DNA of 64,000 nucleotides, taken from the NCBI GenBank assembly GCA_037893225.1, contig JAZGUH010000403.1, forward strand, positions 186,001 to 250,000. Direction: 5' to 3'. This stretch comes from Hippasteria phrygiana (taxonomy: Eukaryota; Echinodermata; Asteroidea; Valvatida; Goniasteridae). The position numbers and the translations under genes are program-made. Below the pieces are notes generated by a model. That model made no database searches, was not told the origin of the DNA, and saw nothing but the letters and a program-made list of their open reading frames with translations. Of the stretch, positions 1 through 11,415 are shown piece by piece (the stretch's first letter is position 1; each line of letters opens with the position of its first letter).

Positions 1-49
1 TCGATGCTCATTCTTCATCCAGATTCAGTGACGTATTTACCGGGGCGAT

Positions 50-1560
50 CTTCTTCGCAGTCACCATTCACTTTGATTATAAACAGACAAGTGGGAAGGA
101 AATTTTTCGTATTTTATTTTATTTTATTTTATTATTTCTGGTGATGAAACCAAGGACTCATCTAAAGTGTATACGGCAGTGTATGTAGCTCGAAAACCTG
201 TGGAGAGAAGACGACGAATTAATGTCCGGTTTTCAAGATGAGAGGAAAATCCCGGCACTGTATAGTCTGGATAAAACCCACGGAATCAAACGCGGACTAG
301 AAAACACAATTCACAGGTTGGCCCCAGGTGGGTTTCGAACCTAAGCCACAGATGTGAAAGGCGAATAAAGAAGCACTGCCCCAACCTGATTTGAGTATGT
401 CTGCCAATGGTTGGTCTTCTGGGCAGCAATGATCCCTCTTCATCCGGATTCACTGACGAATCTTCCTGTTATAAAACGGGCGATTTGTAATCAGATCGCC
501 CTAATTCGTCAAAGTGCTCACAAGCAAGCACTTGGGAAGGGCTTGTCTTCAACTTGAGTATACCCCTGCCATTCTCGTAATGGTTGACAACCGCTAACTG
601 TTCTGCTAGCGGTTCTGCTTCAAAGAATCTACCATAAAACGTATGATTTTATAAACAGCCTCCCTCGGATGTTTTTGTGATCATAAACAGGGACGTGGGA
701 AGGACTTGTCTTCATCTTGAGTAATCCCTGTCGAACTGTCGTCCTTAACAGCTAACGCTCTGTTATCAAATATTGCCTGTCGCACGGTTATTACTCTGAA
801 GAATGATGCACATTGTTAATGGCGAATTTGCTGGTGAAATATACTTAAGAAGACACATGGGAAGGTCGTTTTTTCAGCCTGAGTAACTCTGTCGTCCTAT
901 GGTCGACAGATGGTATCCTGCCACCAAAGGTTGCCTGTCGACAGGTTTATATCTTTTGAAGATAGATGCTATCATCAATAACGAATCTCCTATTAAAGCG
1001 ATAGTTATATAAGACGACACATAGGAAAGACCTTTCTTCAGCTTGAGTAACTCAGTCGAGCTGTGTCGTATTAGTCAACACTTTGCACCCTGCCACCAAA
1101 GATTGCCTCTCGAAAGGTTCATCTTCTGAAGAACGATAACTCACTACATGTAGTCAGTATCAATAACTAATCTGGTTGTAAAATTAGGATTTTATGAAGG
1201 CACGTGGGAAGGTCTCGTCTTCAGCTCGAGTAACTCTGTCAGCTCGACAGAGTCAACTACAGAGTCGAACTAGTAAATTTCAGTACGAATTTTCACACAC
1301 CCTAGGGAGTTAGGGTTAATAAGAAAGCACAAAGGAAGGGCTTGTCTCCAGTTTTGGTTACTCTCTCGAGCTGTCGAACTATAGTCAATTACAGATGGTA
1401 TCCTGCCACCAAAGGTTGCCTGATGTCGAAAGGTTTTTACATGTATTTCAGAGTGATACTCAGCATCAATAACGAATCTGTTGGTAAAACTATGCTTAAT
1501 AAGAAAGCACGTGGGAAGGGCAATTGTCTCTAGCTTGGGTTACTCTGTCGAGGGGTCGAT
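50..1560. repeat. Degenerate tandem array, ~165-180 bp unit
   Basis: A recurring block built from 'gtgggaagg', 'cttgtcttcagcttgagtaa', 'ctctgtcgagctgtcg', 'cctgccaccaaaggttgcct' and 'tcaataacgaatct' returns in the same order. The 'gggaagg'-type anchor occurs near 91, 531, 695, 857, 1017, 1201, 1327 and 1507, so spacing is mostly 160-180 bp with one short unit. Copies differ a lot from each other, so this is an old array. No coding content was recognised. Confidence 0.75.
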
Positions 1561-2087
1561 CACACTAGTTATAACAGCTTAATTGGGCATTACTCCTGTC
1601 GAGGTGTTGTCTTATAGCAGATTCTTTGTCAGCAGATGCAGTGGTACAGTGGCATAAATGGTCCGATTTAAGGTACACCGAGGAGTGCTTCATCTGTTAG
1701 AACTTAGAAGGTGACTTTAGAAAGAACATACAACCGGCTTAACGTTTTTGTACAATTGCAATCTACACTTGGGGACGGGAAGGGGGAATTAAGACTCATC
1801 AGATGAGGGCATTGATCAGATGACAAACCTCTCTTTTTGAGTTAGTCTCTCCACTTAGTATATCTGCAGACTTCCTTGAGAATTTTGTTTATTAAATACA
1901 TCCAACAGCGGAAGAACCGCCTATTACAAAAAGTGGAAAATTCACAGGCTTACTCATGTGTGATTCGCGCCCATGACCTCCTTGCTTACGAGTGTTCAAT
2001 GCGCTCGTATATTGAATACTGATCGAAACGTCGAGTTAATTTCTGGCTCTTATAACAGAAAACAGGGTAATATAAAAGTCTAATGAT
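1561..2087. other. Unassigned sequence
   Basis: No gene, RNA or clear repeat recognised; only short spurious reading frames. Confidence 0.5.
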
Positions 2088-2173
2088 AGGCCGTGTCCGA
2101 AATGGGCGTCTAGAGCTACAGCTACGGCTACGTCACGCGTAGTTGTAATGGACAAGCGATTCGGACGCAGCCT
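2088..2173. mobile_element. Tiny inverted-repeat (MITE-like) element
   Basis: The ends are near-inverted copies: 'aggccgtgtccgaa' at 2088 and the complement of 'aggctgcgtccgaa' at 2173. The inside contains 'agctacagctacggct' and forms a short foldback. The size, under 100 bp, suggests a non-autonomous hairpin element. Confidence 0.5.
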
Positions 2174-4017
2174 AACATTGCATGAAACGCAATAATTTTT
2201 AAATCCAATATCACATACGATTGGATGAAAGCTTGTCAACGCTGTATACATTGCAGATTAAACTTGTTCAAGACCTGAACCGAGTTAGCGGCGTTCGCTT
2301 GATACAGTAGTTGAGCGACATGTTGATTGATGCGTTGGCCTCGCCAATGCAAAATTTGACATTTGACCTTTGACTTTGACTTCGATTCTAGCCAAGACAG
2401 AACCCATGTACAGTTCCCTCTACGTGCAAACAAATGTATTATTATACAGTTTGTTCACTATTGCAGGAGAAGTGCCATGCGCAATATAGGGACCTCTAGT
2501 GACGTAAAGTGATGTGTTCTAGCGAAATCAGGCGTAACTGGGCATAGGCTGTGACCAAGAAAATACAAATTAATCAGAGTTATTCATTAATACACGTACC
2601 TTGCCCAAAAATACCAAATATGAACATTCATAACTTCAAACAAACGAAATTGTAAAGAGAGTGTACGCCTCTTGAGGAATCCACCAATAAATCATATTCG
2701 CCCGCCAAGTTCCGTCTGATTTTGCAAGAATTACACTTCATTAGAATTAGTAATGTACAGTTTTGAATTGACATACATGTATATAATGAAACATTATATT
2801 AATGTGTAAATATCATGTATATATCATAGTAACACAGCATGTAGAATTGTTCCCTTGAAATAAAAAAATAAAATAATAATAATAAACCTGTTAAATATGC
2901 TTGTTTGATAGATTACACATCAGTTAGAGTAGAGATGATTTTGTCCCAAAGTTTGTGACAGAAGTTTTCCCAAGATGTAGCCTACAGGTGCACTCATCAC
3001 TTCGTACGTGGCGAAATTTTTGTTATCTTATTTTATACTCAAATCTGTGGATGTAAGCGCGCTGTAATTTCGATTTAGTCTAATCAAAATATTGGTTAAG
3101 TATCTAAATAAAAAAAAATAACCGTCAAGCCCATTATCCGTCACTGATAGAACCTGTCCTCGGTGCATTTTGATTAATGATCAGACTAAAATCTTTCGAT
3201 CATTGTCGATCTGAATGCTAAAGTCGTCATTTCCTCACCCTATGTTTTCCCGAATTTCGGATCATCTAATTAGTTTTAACCTCACCGTTCATACGACTTG
3301 CGGCAACCCCCCCCCCCCCCCCCCCCCCCCCAAACCTACATTTCCTAAGCCTTAACCACATACCCAGGCCCCCCAGACGATAAGACGGGTTGTCCAAACC
3401 GGAAACACGTCGAACCAAATTCGAGCGGACGGAATTAAGTACTAATCCCCGGCTTGCTTAGTGATTGATACGGCTTAAAAATTAATCCTGAAAATACCAC
3501 TGAACTCGAGGGCACTGTGCCAAAACTGTGTGATTCACTCTACCTTGCTCTTGGAAAGATCAGTACAGAAACAGGTGGTACAGCATGTAGGCCTACATCT
3601 ATGAGTTCCGTGCGCCAACAAAAGAGGGCGCTATTTCACCTAGCAACGATGGCGGGTCGCGAATTTTTGTTCCATAGGCCGGTTAAGCAATAAACATGAA
3701 TAATTCAGTAGTTTTTATGAGAAAGTTATGTTTATTCATTATAATAGAACATATCGTCACAGCATTGTTATTATTTAGTCAACTAGTTACATTAAATTAT
3801 TTTAAAGAACGGCTGTTGTCGAGCTGCTACAGACTAGTCTATAGTGGATAGTGGGATGGGCTATGGATCAAAAGGTCCCTAGTTCGAATGCACATGTACC
3901 CATGTTTTCTTTACTGTGATATATTTGAGATATTTTTAATGTTATAAAGAGTTAATACTCTGTTGGCATAAACTGAACTCAACAAAGATTGTAAACATCG
4001 ATTTACAGCCAACTGAC
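2174..4017. other. Unassigned AT-rich intergenic DNA with a C25 run
   Basis: No gene recognised. The stretch is AT-rich, with a simple-sequence patch near 2860-2885 and a run of about 25 C at 3307-3331. The flank between the C run and the LINE remnant holds nothing I can name. Confidence 0.5.
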
Positions 4018-4900
4018 ATAAAAACACAAATACCGTGGGGCAATAATTACATTAAGTATAAAAACAAGCCATTGTATTTAAGCAACTGGATCAAATCCAA
4101 CATTATTTACGTTAATGACCTTCTGACCGAAAATGGTGAACTGTCTACCGAGTATATCAGAGACAAACTAATTAAGAAACATAACTGGCTAACAGAAATG
4201 TATACATTAAAGAAGGTCATACCAAAAGAATGGTTAATAACCCTATAGCAACTAATAATAACAAAACTCCTTTTGAAAGACGGGTTTACATAAATGAAGC
4301 TTTAGGCAGTTTAGAAAACTAAAGAAATATACAAGGTTTTAATTGATGAAAAAAGTAAAACGCCAGTAAGTCAAGAACGCTGGAAAGACATACTAAATAA
4401 AGAAATACAGTGGCATTATGTTTTGAAACAAAACATTATAAATATTATGAAAGCTAAGTTAAGAAATTTTAATTTCACATTTCTACACCGTATACTACCA
4501 ACTAAGTACCTATTATATAAATGGAAAATTGTAAATAGTCCGATGTGTTGTTTATGTAACGAGATGGATGATTATGAGCATAGTTTTATAACATGTGTAC
4601 ATATACATTAAAAATTTGAAATGAATTTGCACAATAATATCAAGCCATAACGAAACACTGTTTTAATTTGCCAAAAATGTTTAATTTAGTAACTAGCCTT
4701 GATTGTGATTTTTAAATAAATTTGATTACCACAATAGCAATGTATTCCATATTTAAAGTAAGATAAAAAAATATCAAGACAATAAGTGGGTCAACACTTT
4801 GGACACTTTTATTCGAGAACTCTATTTGAGAGCTAAACTTACAGAAGACAAACAAAAGGTTCTGGAAACAGTTTTTGTAATATGTTATATTTAATCAATA
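4018..4900 (+). pseudogene. Broken non-LTR retrotransposon (LINE) ORF2 3' remnant
   Basis: Conceptual translation from 4018 gives a segment with WIKSNIIYVNDLLTENGEL, ended by a stop near 4246. After a frame change near 4320 it resumes with KEIYKVLIDEKSKTPVSQ and then, at 4423-4611, FTFLHRILPTKYLLYKW and CCLCNEMDDYEH. This resembles the region after the reverse transcriptase domain of LINE ORF2 proteins, ending in a CxxC...H-type motif. Further traces such as WVNTLDTFIRELYLRAKL follow near 4790. At least one stop and one frameshift make it inactive. The catalytic part is absent from the window. Confidence 0.75.
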
Positions 4901-5690
4901 TAATAGAATGTAATTAATTAAATGAATACGAACTTTTGTTTAAAAAATGTAAATAATGTTACCATAAATAAAAGCGCTAGACGCAAAGAAAAAAATACAC
5001 ACCATTAATATTCATAAAAAAAGCCATGTTTACGGAACTCTTACTTTATAGCAGGACCTGAATATAACATGAGACTTGAGAGTCGAATTTCATTGAAAAC
5101 CGAATACCCCATTTTTTCCGGCTATTCACACGACCCAGATTTAATCCACGTTGACTCTTTTGTGAGTCAATAAATAAAAAGGATCACAGAACTAATAATG
5201 CTATGCCCCTTTAGGGCACATGTGGACCGGCAAAGATTGGACCCACGTGGAAACAACAGTCCAATCATTTCCAGGCCAATAATTTGTTTTCTTTATAACC
5301 TTAGTTTAGCTTATCCTTACGTGCAATCACTGGACTTGAATACGTAACCATAGAACTGTAGGAACAGGCCGGGTTTCCTGACGTGCTATGGTATCCAGGA
5401 AATGATACCATTATGGTGAATATCAGGTCCATCCACATCCGGCCTATCAGCACAAACACGATAAGGGCGGTCCGGTGTAACATGATTGTACTGATCTTTT
5501 ATCAGCATTTCCACCATGCACTTTCATCTACCTAGCAGTGTAAACCAATTACCGGCAGTGATTGTGCAAAAAAAAAAAAGCACTTGTTGTTCTAGCGGCA
5601 TGAAACATATTAGCAGCCTCTCTCTGTTGTCACGGCTGGCTCAGTAAATCGGAGAGAATAACTTCTGAGTATTTACAAGACTGAGTTTTG

Positions 5691-7625
5691 ATGAAAATGC
5701 AGGGCAAGACTGAACTGTTCACTCTAGCAATTCGCCAACTCGCTATTGTTCTGGCATTGAGTTGCTGTACATCCAAAGCACAGGACGGTACAGGCAATCA
5801 CACCGCATACGAGATGGACGTTTACATCAACGGGGATGAGGTTGAACTTCTCTGTCCAATAGCAAAACAGCAAATGGGTGGCCAGCTTAATCTTCAGTGG
5901 GTAACTCCTAGGTTCGCTCTCGTGTCAGCATCATCGACTGATGACGAGACTGGCATCTTCCAAGGTGATATGAGGTTGACGTTGACAGGGGATGGCTCTC
6001 TGAAAATCAGTCCGGCATTTTGTCTTGATGTGGGCAGCTACAAATGCTACGTGGAGAGGATCAACACAGACGGCACCAGACTAATTCTTGCCGAAGCTAG
6101 TGTTTCGCTGCGTGTGAATGGAACAGGCGATTTGAAGTGTGACAGTAAAGAGCAGAATTGCAATCTCACATCTGATAAGGACAGCCATACTATTGTACTG
6201 TTCGTTGGGATGTTTATCAGCGGAACGATATTTGGTGTGGTGATTGTATTTCTGACTCGTTGCCTTGTGAAACGCTGTCGCGATGTACGACACAGAAAGA
6301 TCGTCCAGAAACTCCGTAAAGGGAGCGTGCAGCTCTCGGTTCGCGCTGGCTCCGTCAAACGGAACTCGTTGTTGGTCACGGACGCCAAGGAACCACAGCA
6401 GTTTGCCATGGTCGTCAACCCACTACAGGACGAAGGGAGCCTGATGGGCTACTCCTTGCCCCCTTCACCTCCCCCTCGGCTCCAGCATCAAGACCAGGTC
6501 AGCCTGGGCGTCTCCCGGGACATGGGCCTAAGCCCCGGGAGACTGTCCCTCGCCATCCACGCCGGCTCCTTGCAAGAGCTCAACACGGCCTGCTCTGTGT
6601 CCTCGGACACTCCTTCCCGCCCGCAGACGTGGGACCTTCAGAGACCTTGCAGCAACGGTAAGGGACTCAGCCCTTCCATGGGAATCTACGAGAAAGAGGG
6701 CATCTATACACCCATTGTGCAGAATGCTGCAAAGACCTCGAATGCCAAGCTATCGCTGAAAGAAGCTCTCGCATTCAAGTCCTCAGTATGCACGGCAGAC
6801 CAGGAAGCAGATCAAGAAGAAGACAGGTATCTGCATCAGTCTGAAACCTCTGACTACCAAGGTGTTGGCTGCTCTTCGGGGGACCCACCTGAAGGGCCAT
6901 CCTCAGAAAGTGCCGCTCCTCTTCAGCATGACTACACTTCGATGAAAAGCAACACTCCGAACCCCTCGCCGAGAAAGACTCCTACATCCTTGTCCGACGA
7001 CTATGAACATCTGAAGTGTCTCCATCTGCCTGGAAACTCTGACTACCAAGGTGTCGATTACTCCTCAGACGATCCCTCGGATGGACCTTCCTCTGAAAGT
7101 AACGTTCCTCTTCAGCATATTTACACTACAATGAAAGGCACTCCGAACCCCTCACCGGTGAAAACTCGTACCTCTTCGTCAGACGACTACGAACACATAA
7201 ACCTGTTTTCCCCTAGGATGCTGACACAAATGGGCTCCCAGACGGCCGGAGTGGGGAGAAATACCAGCTACCTCCGCCCGATGGTCAATTATGAGCATCT
7301 AGCCGTCGAGGGACCTCATGATGAGTTGCCTCCTCCTCCACTGTCCCTCTTGATCCCAGAGGAGAGCTTGATAGACCGCCTGAGCCAGGCCGGGTCCCAC
7401 TCAAGCCTGCCCCTTCCACCCCCTCCAGCGGAGGTCCCCGAAGGTCCCTTCTATGTGGTCCTGGACAACAAGGGCTACACCACTCTACAGACCACGAGCA
7501 CGTGGCCACGGCGGATATCGTCCAAGAGGAAGTACCCGTCCATTGCCGTCACTCCCGACTACCTGGAGATCATCGCATCTGCGGACTGCATTTACGATAG
7601 CACCAATCACGATTACTATTTTTAG
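5691..7625 (+). CDS. Single-Ig-domain type I membrane receptor with ITIM-like and YxxM tyrosine motifs
   Basis: Starts at ATG 5691 (a second ATG follows at 5697); 644 residues in one uninterrupted exon. Residues 1-30 look like a signal peptide ending SKA|QDG. Residues about 43-142 form one immunoglobulin-like domain with Cys55, Trp70 and the DVGSYKC motif (Cys119); an extra Cys111 sits close by. N-glycosylation sequons are at N36, N143 and N158. A transmembrane helix spans about 167-189, followed by a basic stop-transfer stretch. The roughly 455-residue tail is Ser/Pro-rich with SDYQGV (Y389, Y452), HDYTSM (Y415), HIYTTM (Y478), DDYEHL (Y438), DDYEHI (Y500), VNYEHL (Y534), YVVL (Y588), YTTL (Y596) and PDYLEI (Y624), plus PPPP runs. 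SxYxxV and VxYxxL fit the ITIM consensus, and YxxM fits PI3K p85 SH2 docking. Tail segments 387-443 and 450-504 are an internal duplication. A role in tyrosine-phosphorylation signalling is inferred; ligand and family are unknown. It could instead be an adhesion or growth-factor-type adaptor receptor. Confidence 0.85.
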   Translation: MKMQGKTELFTLAIRQLAIVLALSCCTSKAQDGTGNHTAYEMDVYINGDEVELLCPIAKQQMGGQLNLQWVTPRFALVSASSTDDETGIFQGDMRLTLTGDGSLKISPAFCLDVGSYKCYVERINTDGTRLILAEASVSLRVNGTGDLKCDSKEQNCNLTSDKDSHTIVLFVGMFISGTIFGVVIVFLTRCLVKRCRDVRHRKIVQKLRKGSVQLSVRAGSVKRNSLLVTDAKEPQQFAMVVNPLQDEGSLMGYSLPPSPPPRLQHQDQVSLGVSRDMGLSPGRLSLAIHAGSLQELNTACSVSSDTPSRPQTWDLQRPCSNGKGLSPSMGIYEKEGIYTPIVQNAAKTSNAKLSLKEALAFKSSVCTADQEADQEEDRYLHQSETSDYQGVGCSSGDPPEGPSSESAAPLQHDYTSMKSNTPNPSPRKTPTSLSDDYEHLKCLHLPGNSDYQGVDYSSDDPSDGPSSESNVPLQHIYTTMKGTPNPSPVKTRTSSSDDYEHINLFSPRMLTQMGSQTAGVGRNTSYLRPMVNYEHLAVEGPHDELPPPPLSLLIPEESLIDRLSQAGSHSSLPLPPPPAEVPEGPFYVVLDNKGYTTLQTTSTWPRRISSKRKYPSIAVTPDYLEIIASADCIYDSTNHDYYF

Positions 7626-8010
7626 CCGCAAAAATGTAAGATAACAATAATACATTGTAAAAACAAAACGCAAGAGGTGACTAACATCTGGTACTCTGGC
7701 ACTGATCTCCGTGTACACAAAATCTGGATAACACATTGGCCGTTGCGCGCTGTACGAATAACTGTCGCCAGCAGCCGCCATGTTACCACTCTTGGAACAT
7801 GCATAAATCATTGCTGCCTTGTCCCGCCTGCTTGCGTCATGCTTGTATATACTAGTTTGTACGTACGTTCGCGCATCGTGTGGAGTAGAAAGATGGCGGA
7901 CGGTGTCGTCAGCTTGAACATACTCTATACCTAGAAGCTCCTACCGTACCTCCACAGAAATGGTACAGGGGACATTATGAGGTTAAATTTACTATACAAT
8001 GTAGCGCATC
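7626..8010. other. 3' flank of the Ig receptor gene
   Basis: No coding exon recognised. An ATGGCGGAC-type start at about 7894 runs only about 13 codons to a stop. No polyadenylation signal lies close to the receptor stop; the nearest clear AATAAA on this strand is at 8626. Confidence 0.4.
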
Positions 8011-8510
8011 CAAAAACAGGAATCGGGAACCACTCCGTGTGATTGATTATACGTGGGTACCAGCATCACGTGAATATTATGGCGTCGTTTGTGAGAAGCT
8101 CTAGACTATCCAGAGATGCAGAACCGACCGAGGGGAAAGAGTTTCCACAAAAGTACTATGAATTTTGAAAAGGGATGGTTGGCGTTGACTTTCTCTTAGC
8201 ATGTTGCAGTTATTTTGGAAAACAAGTCGATTTAGGCCTATACAGAAAGGGAAATTAAGCCCAAAGGGTCACCTTAAAATTTAACCACCATTTTGTTCAT
8301 CCTTCCTTTTTATTTTTCTTAGAAAAAAAGTACTGAGCATAAAAAACAGGAATCGGGAACCATGTGGGTACTATTCTGCGGGTGATTGTCCATCATGCAG
8401 AAATGAACGAGGAGGAGAAACTTTCAAAACCACGAGACATTTTCCATAGGGTGTTGGGTTGAGATTTGTCTTTAGTAATCAACAACTTGAATAAGATAAC
8501 TTTTGAAGAT
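8011..8510. repeat. Two diverged direct copies of a ~200 bp unit
   Basis: Both copies begin 'aaacaggaatcgggaacca' (about 8015 and 8343) and continue with alignable text: 'gtgggtac', 'gattg', 'atgcagaa', 'gagg.gaaa.tttc', 'caacttg/ttgcag'. They are separated by about 325 bp. No coding meaning seen. Confidence 0.6.
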
Positions 8511-8625
8511 TTGGATGGTGGGGTGACAATAAGATAGAGGTTTGTGGTAACACCACGTGAAAAGTTGTCTTTAATCATCATAGTACGTTTGAAAAGCAAG
8601 TGAAAATCTACTCTTTTTTCTTTTC

Positions 8626-8631
8626 AATAAA
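8626..8631 (+). promoter_or_regulatory. Possible poly(A) signal AATAAA
   Basis: AATAAA in 'ttcaataaagttttc', about 1 kb downstream of the Ig receptor stop codon, in T-rich context. It is the first good plus-strand hexamer after that gene, so a 3' UTR of about 1 kb is possible. Not proven. Confidence 0.3.
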
Positions 8632-8649
8632 GTTTTCAAAAGTCAGCAA

Positions 8650-10075
8650 AAAAAAATTAGAAATATTCTAAACAAGAAGTATAGTTCACTATCCAAATTG
8701 CCTCTTATCCTGCATGTACAGCGAAGTCGAGATCTTGTATTTTGTGAATACATGTTGCGCTTAATCAAACTTACATTTTTCAGTTTTCTCGCGAGAGCCA
8801 AGTGTTTTTAAAAACCCATTTTAAAAACTTTACTGGGCGTCCACGTATCGCTTTTTTAAAACGCCGCTTTACTTCCTGCTTACAGCAAGCAGATCATATA
8901 AAGAAACTGCTCATTGTAAAATGATAGCTTTGTTATCGACGGTTATTGTTTTCATTCATTTTGAACATTCTACTTCCCTTTTGAAAGTTGAACATGGACA
9001 TTACAGCCATGAAATAAAAATATCCGTGTTCCATAAATTAAAGCCAGCCGTATCGCATGGTTTGTGAAAATCGACATTTAATATTTGATAAATTTAATAT
9101 AAACAATTGGATGATACACTATTCGGTTTTGTTTTACAGAATAGGTGTATGATATTATTATTGAGTGTGGTCGTGAGGCTCTCGTACATGACCAGATTAC
9201 ATTATACATGTTTATTAAACGATGTTGTACAGTAAATAACGAGGTTTTGTGTTAGATTTCTTGTGATATAGCTCTGCTTAGACCTAGGCCTAAGTTAGAA
9301 ACGTCCGACATCGACGTATCGAATTCATGTGATTTTCGTTGCATATAGTGGGGGAAAGTTTAGGAATAGGGTGGGGTGTCAGATCCTAAATATTTGGGGA
9401 TTTTTACTCTTGAAAGCCACCCAAAAAATATCGCCAACGTGGCCTAGTATTGGACTGTTGACGTAAAAGGAAACAAAATGGAACAGCAGGCCTTTTTTCC
9501 TTGCTAGCCCACTGGGCTAGCTAACTGCAGATTTTACTAGGCTAAGCCCGATTAGAATTTTACAAGACCGTATATATTTGGGGGTGGTATTAAGCTGAAT
9601 GTAGGCCTGTTAAATTTTAATGTATATTTTCCATTCAGAGGGAAGTTCTGTTTGGCGCACCAGTCATGAAGTTGATATTTCGGAAAATAAAAGGCCAGTG
9701 GTACTGTCTATAGGAACTGCTATATGCCGGAAAAACCACACCAAAACCACACAAAGACTCAGTTTATTGCGGTCCTGTATTTATTAATACCGGAAGCATT
9801 ATTTTGATCGAAATTGTAACAGGTAGTTTATTGGAATTTCACTAGCCCACTGGATAACCAAGGAAGCAAGTTTGGCTAGCCTGGATATCCAGTCCAAAGC
9901 CCCTCCCCTGGCCCTCCCCATTTGTTTTCTATAGGCTTTTGTGGATGCGTGGGCTTGACTTTGTCTCGAAAGCAAATGTTACAAAAGAGGAGAATAGGCC
10001 TACATCCGAAATTTTCTTTTAATTAATAATTGAAAATATTTACTATATGTTCAAAATTACCAATAAATAAGCAGA
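8650..10075. other. Unassigned intergenic DNA
   Basis: No gene seen. A small palindrome 'gctagcccactgggctagc' lies near 9504, and a related 'ctagcccactgg' occurs near 9842, hinting at a small element between them. Confidence 0.4.
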
Positions 10076-10351
10076 AATAAAGACTGGAATTGCGGGTAAC
10101 ACCATGTGAAAAACAAATCTCTTCTGGGAAGATGTGTGGTTCTGAAAAGAACCGGGATGAGTGTGTAACTCGACGTTTCGGACAGTGTGCTCTGTCCGTC
10201 CTCACACTCCTGACTCCTCAGGACGGACAGAGCACACTGTCCGAAACATGTAGTTAGGCCTACACACTCATCCCGGTTCTTTTCAGAACCACACATCTTC
10301 CCAAAAGAGATTTGTTTTTCACATGGTTTAACCCGCAATTCCAGTCTTTAT
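10076..10351. repeat. Long near-perfect foldback (inverted repeat)
   Basis: Left arm about 10076-10203 ('ataaagactggaattgcggg' to 'ctctgtccgtcc') is mirrored by the right arm about 10217-10351 ('ggacggacagagcac' to 'cccgcaattccagtctttat'). The loop is only about 13-20 nt. The arms are about 125 bp with a few mismatches, including gap differences around the 'gtgtgtaactcgac' segment. It is either a foldback-type element or a very long hairpin transcript template. Confidence 0.85.
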
Positions 10352-10639
10352 CGTATCGCAACCACCATGCAAAGCTTCAAATCGTATAAGCAGAAATAAC
10401 ATGACATAGCCTTCTTTCAAGGCCATACTATGTGTGCAATGAGCTTAGGCTGTGACTGACGATGTCATTTTAAAGGCACACATTAAACGGACGTGAATTT
10501 CGTTATTGATGTAATTTTATATTATTGCTTTCATGCAAACGTATACTTTGTGCAATCTTATTTTCTTGATTGAAGTAAGGTTGTAAATCTGAAAATCACT
10601 ACTTTTGTACCTCCAAAATAGTGTCTTGGCAGCAAAGGC

Positions 10640-10830
10640 GGGGGAAGGGGGGAGGGGGGCCCGGGGCATTTCCCCCACATTTTTCCCTTGGGGGAAACGC
10701 CCCCCCCCCCCACTTTTGGTAGTTCTGCACAAGAAAAACATAGAGAATGGTAGCAGCCGGCCGGCGCAGGCCCTACCCCCCCCCCCCCCCCCCCTCCCTC
10801 CTACTCCCACCCCCTCCTCCCCCCACTTTC
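10640..10830. repeat. G/C homopolymer-rich low-complexity stretch
   Basis: Runs of G at about 10640-10665 and of C at about 10690-10711 and 10776-10830, with interruptions. The apparent proline/glycine-rich reading frames on both strands are products of this composition. Confidence 0.8.
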
Positions 10831-10909
10831 AAAAGTGTACCATCGGATTGGACCATGGAGGAAGGAACAGCGGACCAAATGCATCAGACAATTAAGTACG
10901 TGGCAGTCG

Positions 10910-11000
10910 CACTATGAACATCTAACAAAAGAAAACCCACGCAGTCCTTTGTTACAAACAAAGGACTGCGCGGGTTTTCTTTTGTTAGATGTTCATAGTG
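10910..11000. repeat. Near-perfect 44-bp-arm hairpin with 3-nt loop
   Basis: Arm 10910-10953 and arm 10957-11000 are reverse complements with one mismatch (a at 10939 against the c/g of the other arm), separated by 'aca'. Key ends are 'cactatgaacatctaac' and 'gttagatgttcatagtg'. Such a compact, perfect cruciform is young, or is maintained. Confidence 0.9.
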
Positions 11001-11415
11001 TCGATCAACTGTGTCCTCACTAATTATTCCTGTACGTAGACTACCAGAAAGGTGATGGCGCCCTCTACCGTTATCAACATAACAGTTAAATACAGACGTG
11101 TCGACTATCGCGATCGCATGCTTGAACTTCGAAGAGCGTGGACTTTCGCTACTTTTTCGCAGTTGAATTCGGAGTTTGAGTTGTCACTTGGACCAGAACT
11201 TCGATGATTCAGGTAATTATTAACTATTTGTCAGGTAATTTGTTTAATTACAAGTAAAAATTGGGCACAAATGGCCGTTGCCATTGACACATTTTCGTGC
11301 GAAGTTGGTGCGTCCCAAATTTTCATACCAGCAACAGCGGCTTGCAAATGTATTATTGGCAATCACTAAATCTGAGTTGTATTTGAATTTATTGTCTGGA
11401 GGTTCAACCATTCTT

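Noticed and set aside
7894..7935. ATGGCGGACGGTGT start resembling the 19486 exon
   Set aside because: Stops after about 13 codons and the match is limited to 14 bp of common start context.
10517..10895. Gly/Arg- and Pro-rich frames on both strands
   Set aside because: G/C homopolymer composition only.
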